The position numbers and the translations under genes were made by a program. A stretch of DNA of 64,000 nucleotides from Loripinus fragilis. Taxonomy: Eukaryota; Mollusca; Bivalvia; Lucinida; Lucinidae. The stretch is from NCBI GenBank assembly GCA_964019695.1, contig OZ026515.1, forward strand, positions 136,591,049 to 136,655,048. Reading direction: 5' to 3'. The first letter of the stretch is position 1, and the number at the start of each line of letters is the position of its first letter. The notes under the pieces were generated by a model, which did not search any database, had not been told where the DNA came from, and worked only from the letters and a program-made list of their open reading frames with translations. Positions 60,755 through 64,000 of this stretch are shown here, piece by piece.

Positions 60755-61840
60755 ACCAAGTCCCAAGACCGCCATTTACCTTTTTGGTTCCAGAGAATAA
60801 GATATTTAAAGGGTTTTACCATATATGGGTGCGGTGGTCATCTTGGCCATGTGACCAGATCAATTTGTATCGATTTTGGCTTACCTATCGTAAGGAATCT
60901 TCATATGCAATTTTAGTTCAATTGGCCTAGTGGTTCCTGAGAAAACTAAGTTTTAATATGTTGAGGGGACTCTGGAATATGAGTGACCTTGGCTGAAAGT
61001 TCAAAGGTCGACATTGACATTTGAAACTTATTTATAGCCATTGTCTCACTAGGTTTAACATATCAAGTGAGAATAATGACTTTGGCTTCAACAGTATAAA
61101 AAAATCAACTTTTCAAAAAAAAATCCCATTTAAATGCATTAGGAAGCATTTTTTGACCTTAAGTTAAGTAGGTCAAGGTCAACTTAGGATCATCATTAGA
61201 ACAAACTTGGTAAGCCCCACACCGGCCCACACCCCCAATGCTACATACCAAGTTCCAATACCACATGCCTTCTGGTTCCAGAAAAGAAATTTTCTATACC
61301 ATATTATGGTTACTCATCTTGGTCATGTGACCAAAATATTTTGCATAAATTTTGGCTAACTTATCATAAGGAGTCATCACATGAAATTTGAGTTCAATGA
61401 GAGAAAAGTATGTTTTAATATATTGATGGGACTCCAGTATGAGCGACCTAAGCTGAAAGGTCATAGGTGAACCTTGACCTTTGAAACTTACTTATAGACA
61501 TTGTCTCATTAGGTTAAACATATCAAGTGAGAATAATGACTAAGGCTTCCACAGTTTTCAAAAATCAGCTATTCAGAAATTTTCCCATTTAAATGCATGA
61601 GGAAGCAGAATTGACTTTGACGTTAAGTAGGCCAAGGCCAACCTAGGATAATAATTTGAACAAACTTGGTAGGCCCCACATCTCATATGCTACATACCAA
61701 GTTCTGAGGTCATCCGCCTTCTGGTTCTGGAGAAGATCTTTAAAGGATTTTTACCATATATGGGTGTGACGGCCATCATGGTCATGTGACCATGACCATT
61801 TTAACAAACCTTCGTTCCAGTGTCCTAAGGAGTCTCCATA
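60755..61840 (+). repeat. Tandem ~460-bp degenerate repeat (2+ units)
   Basis: ACATACCAAGTTCC-like, GCCTTCTGGTTCCAGA, GTGACC, GAAACTTA, TATCAAGTGAGAATAATGAC and ACAAACTTGGTA recur about every 460 bp (for example 61200 and 61660). The unit before the first is split by the retroelement insertion; its left part is at 56335-56379. Contains AGGTCAAGGTCA. Confidence 0.7.
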
Positions 61841-61843
61841 TGA

Positions 61844-62660
61844 AAGGGGTACGTGCATTGAGAGGCTATTTTGCTCCCCCCCCCCACATCCCCATGAGGC
61901 AAAAAAAAAAAAAAAATGAAAATTGCTTTTCACAAGTTTCTTCTTATAAGTTTATTAGAACAATAGCCCAAGTGTTAAAGTCTGATTTTGATTCGATTTT
62001 TACCGTTGCTATGGTAACCGAAATGGCTGCCAAAATAGGCTGAAAATAGGAAAGTGACCATTTTGGAGCAAATTTAAGACATTTGACAGAGAAATTAACA
62101 TAGAGCACAAGCAACTACCAAAAAGGTATTTTAACAGAAGATGAGAATTATCACAGCACATAATATATTAAAAGTTTTTTATGTATTTGCTTGTGCTGAT
62201 TATCTAATTCTTAAAAAAACGGTCTCAAAAAGCCTTAAATTTGGCCATAAATGGTAATTTCTCTATCTTAAGCCTATTTTGTCAGCCATTTTTGTTATAG
62301 TAGCAACGGTAAAAGTAAAATAAATGCCAGAATTTTACATTTAGACCGTTTTTCTAATAAACCAATTGGATGAAATTGGTGAAAAGCAATTTTCAGTTTT
62401 TGGCTCTACAGGGGGCCAAAATAGCCCCTTAATGCACGTACAGTGATTTTGTTACCTGCGCATCCTGCATCTTTTGCGCATAAGTTTTTATGTCAGCGAG
62501 TCCCGGCGAGTCCCGGGATGCAATAGTATTGCAGACTTGTCATTAAAAATAGTGTTTGGGACTCATAAATTTGCAGTTGGACTCATTGATATTGGAAACA
62601 GCGAGTCCCAGGACCCATAAGCCCAAAATTGTAAATGAATCACTGCGTGACGTACCCCTT
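61844..62660. mobile_element. Foldback element with AAGGGGTACG ends and TGA target duplication
   Basis: AAGGGGTACG and CGTACCCCTT stand at the two ends, flanked by TGA (61841-61843, 62661-62663). It lies exactly inside a ~460-bp repeat unit. Inside, a second pair of long arms (from GTACGTGCATTGAGAGGCTA at 61849 to GCCCCTTAATGCACGTAC at 62441) includes TACCGTTGCTA/TAGCAACGGTA. 817 bp, no transposase. Confidence 0.75.
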
Positions 62661-62799
62661 TGAATTAAATTGGCTCAGTTGTTTTAGAGGAGATGTTTGA
62701 AAATGTTGACGGACTGAAAGACGCCGGAGTGACTGGTATACTATTAGCTCGACCATAAGCCATCGACTGATTGTAAAACTAGAAAGGACACAAATGCAC

Positions 62800-62990
62800 A
62801 ACAAAACGCAGAACCCCCCTCAACCAGTGAGAAGCATATCAAACAACAGATCAACAACAACATAACCCCGCCGTAGAACGGACAGCAGCCTAAGCCACCG
62901 TGTGTGTGTATGTGTGGGAGGGGGGGGGGGGGCTGAAATGCATTTTACTGGTACCAAATCTTCGCCCTAGATTCTGTTGTTGTTAAAACA
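62800..62990 (-). mobile_element. PLE-like 3' UTR fragment (reverse)
   Basis: The reverse complement of the PLE-like 3' region at about 58380-58500 (GGACAGCAGCCTAAGCCACC, TTTACTGGTACCAAATCTTC, GCCCTAGATTCTGTTG). A 15-G run interrupts it. Confidence 0.65.
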
Positions 62991-63229
62991 CAAAACTGAT
63001 TAGCTCGCAAGGCGAGAAGTTGCACAATCTCATGTGCTGGCCTAAATATACATCATGGAAACATCTCTGGCCAAAAATAGTACCTTGAATATAAGAATGA
63101 GGGGAATGTCCACAAAATATTACCCTATTCTCTAAATCCACTAAATCCAATTTGCCAACTGTACATACTACTACGTTAGCGTTAGTGTCAGCGCCCACAA
63201 ACATTAAAGTGTTGCGTACAATATTTTAA

Positions 63230-63473
63230 TATATGAGCCGCGACATGTGATTTCCAACAATGTGGTTTTTTGACATGAATAGACTCAGAAAAGCCTGTGC
63301 AGCCTCGTTTTAAGCTTAGAAACTCAAAATGATGTTCAGTCAGTAGCTTCATATTCATAGAATATTCAAACGACGAGCAAAGGCTCTGATCAGTCTGCGC
63401 GTATGCGCAGGCTGGTCTGAGCCTTTGCTGGTCGCACATACCACATTGTTGGAAATATCATGCTGCGGCTCAA
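63230..63473. mobile_element. Palindromic MITE P2, copy 3 (best preserved)
   Basis: GAGCCGCGACATGTGATTTC to GAAATATCATGCTGCGGCTC, with CCAACAATGTGG/CCACATTGTTGG just inside and a GCGCGTATGCGC centre. It defines the family ends used to place the copy beside the exon at 19861. Confidence 0.82.
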
Positions 63474-63797
63474 TTATATTGTTTTATGCTGCATTTCACT
63501 GTTTGCTTAGACAAAAACGACCATCCCAAATTTAATCTATCAAACCAGAGGTAAGACTGCATGAGTTAACAAAGGGTTACTTAAGTCTACACTGTTTATT
63601 TAAAAAAGAAACATATCTGCAGACGACAAAATTAATGTCAGCCATGGAAGGAAACAATATGGACACTTATCAGACTTGGCGTCCAGGCTCATCAGGATGA
63701 CTTACCCATCTTGATGAGTTACGCCTGTAGTTTTAAGGAGTGTCTTTGTTGATATACTCACTATAACCATGACCCCTGATGGAATGTGGGAGGGCGG

Positions 63798-63987
63798 TGA
63801 CGTCATGGCATCATGGTAAACGTATTATCAATTATCAGGAACGCTCACTGCGATGGAATGTGGTTGGTGACGTCATGGGGATTTCTAGTTGACTCATATC
63901 GATAGGATGTGGATGGTGACGTCATTGCAAGCGTGGTGACGTCATGGGAATTTTCGGATGACTCACCTTGACTCCATATGTCACGTG
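63798..63987. promoter_or_regulatory. Cluster of four TGACGTCA (CRE) palindromes plus CACGTG
   Basis: Exact TGACGTCA at 63798, 63868, 63917 and 63937, each preceded by GG and three of them followed by TGG. CACGTG is at 63982. The surrounding units GATGGAATGTGG/GATAGGATGTGG repeat, so the cluster arose by local duplication. TGACGTCA is the consensus for CREB/ATF factors. Regulatory use is inferred. Confidence 0.5.
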
Positions 63988-64000
63988 ACCCCACCATTAG

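Overview
This is a eukaryotic, AT-rich, intron-rich and heavily repeat-loaded animal window. The gene content (a UBLCP1 orthologue and a VWDE-like surface protein), the tRNA-headed SINEs, the many palindromic MITEs and the mixture of LINE and Penelope-like fragments fit a lophotrochozoan, most likely a bivalve mollusc. The species assignment is inference, not proof.

Layout. From 2144 to 24573 on the + strand lie ten exons that join without a phase error into the last 804 codons of a von Willebrand factor D/EGF-type membrane protein. It has the VWD C-terminal part, two furin-like sites, an EGF module, a Thr/Ser-rich mucin-like stalk, one transmembrane helix and a cytoplasmic tail with an NPTY motif. 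Its first exons lie left of the window. From 54624 down to 34567 on the - strand lie nine exons that join perfectly into a complete 339-residue UBLCP1, the UBL-domain proteasome phosphatase. Three isolated candidate exons (29111-29246, 33770-33897, 55087-55118) are weaker.

Main discovery candidate. In both genes a coding exon has been amplified in tandem, in the sense orientation, directly into the following intron. Each repeat unit is the 3' part of the exon plus its own 5' splice site plus a few intron bases. In the VWDE-like gene the unit is 125 bp and is repeated about 81 times over 10.2 kb (8975-19200). In UBLCP1 it is exactly 111 bp, twelve copies (46853-48170), and the amplified exon carries the DxDxT catalytic motif. 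Two unrelated genes with the same architecture in 64 kb suggest a recurrent process acting at exon-intron boundaries. The result is dense arrays of consensus or near-consensus 5' splice sites inside transcribed introns.

The rest is mobile DNA. There is a 4.4-kb Penelope-like/LINE chimera with flanking target duplication (56380-60754), LINE relics (36850-37912, 52150-54365), and nested SINEs, many with target duplications. Foldback and MITE elements include candidates with TTAA, TAA, TA, TGA and 10-bp target duplications. A cluster of four perfect TGACGTCA palindromes sits near the right end.
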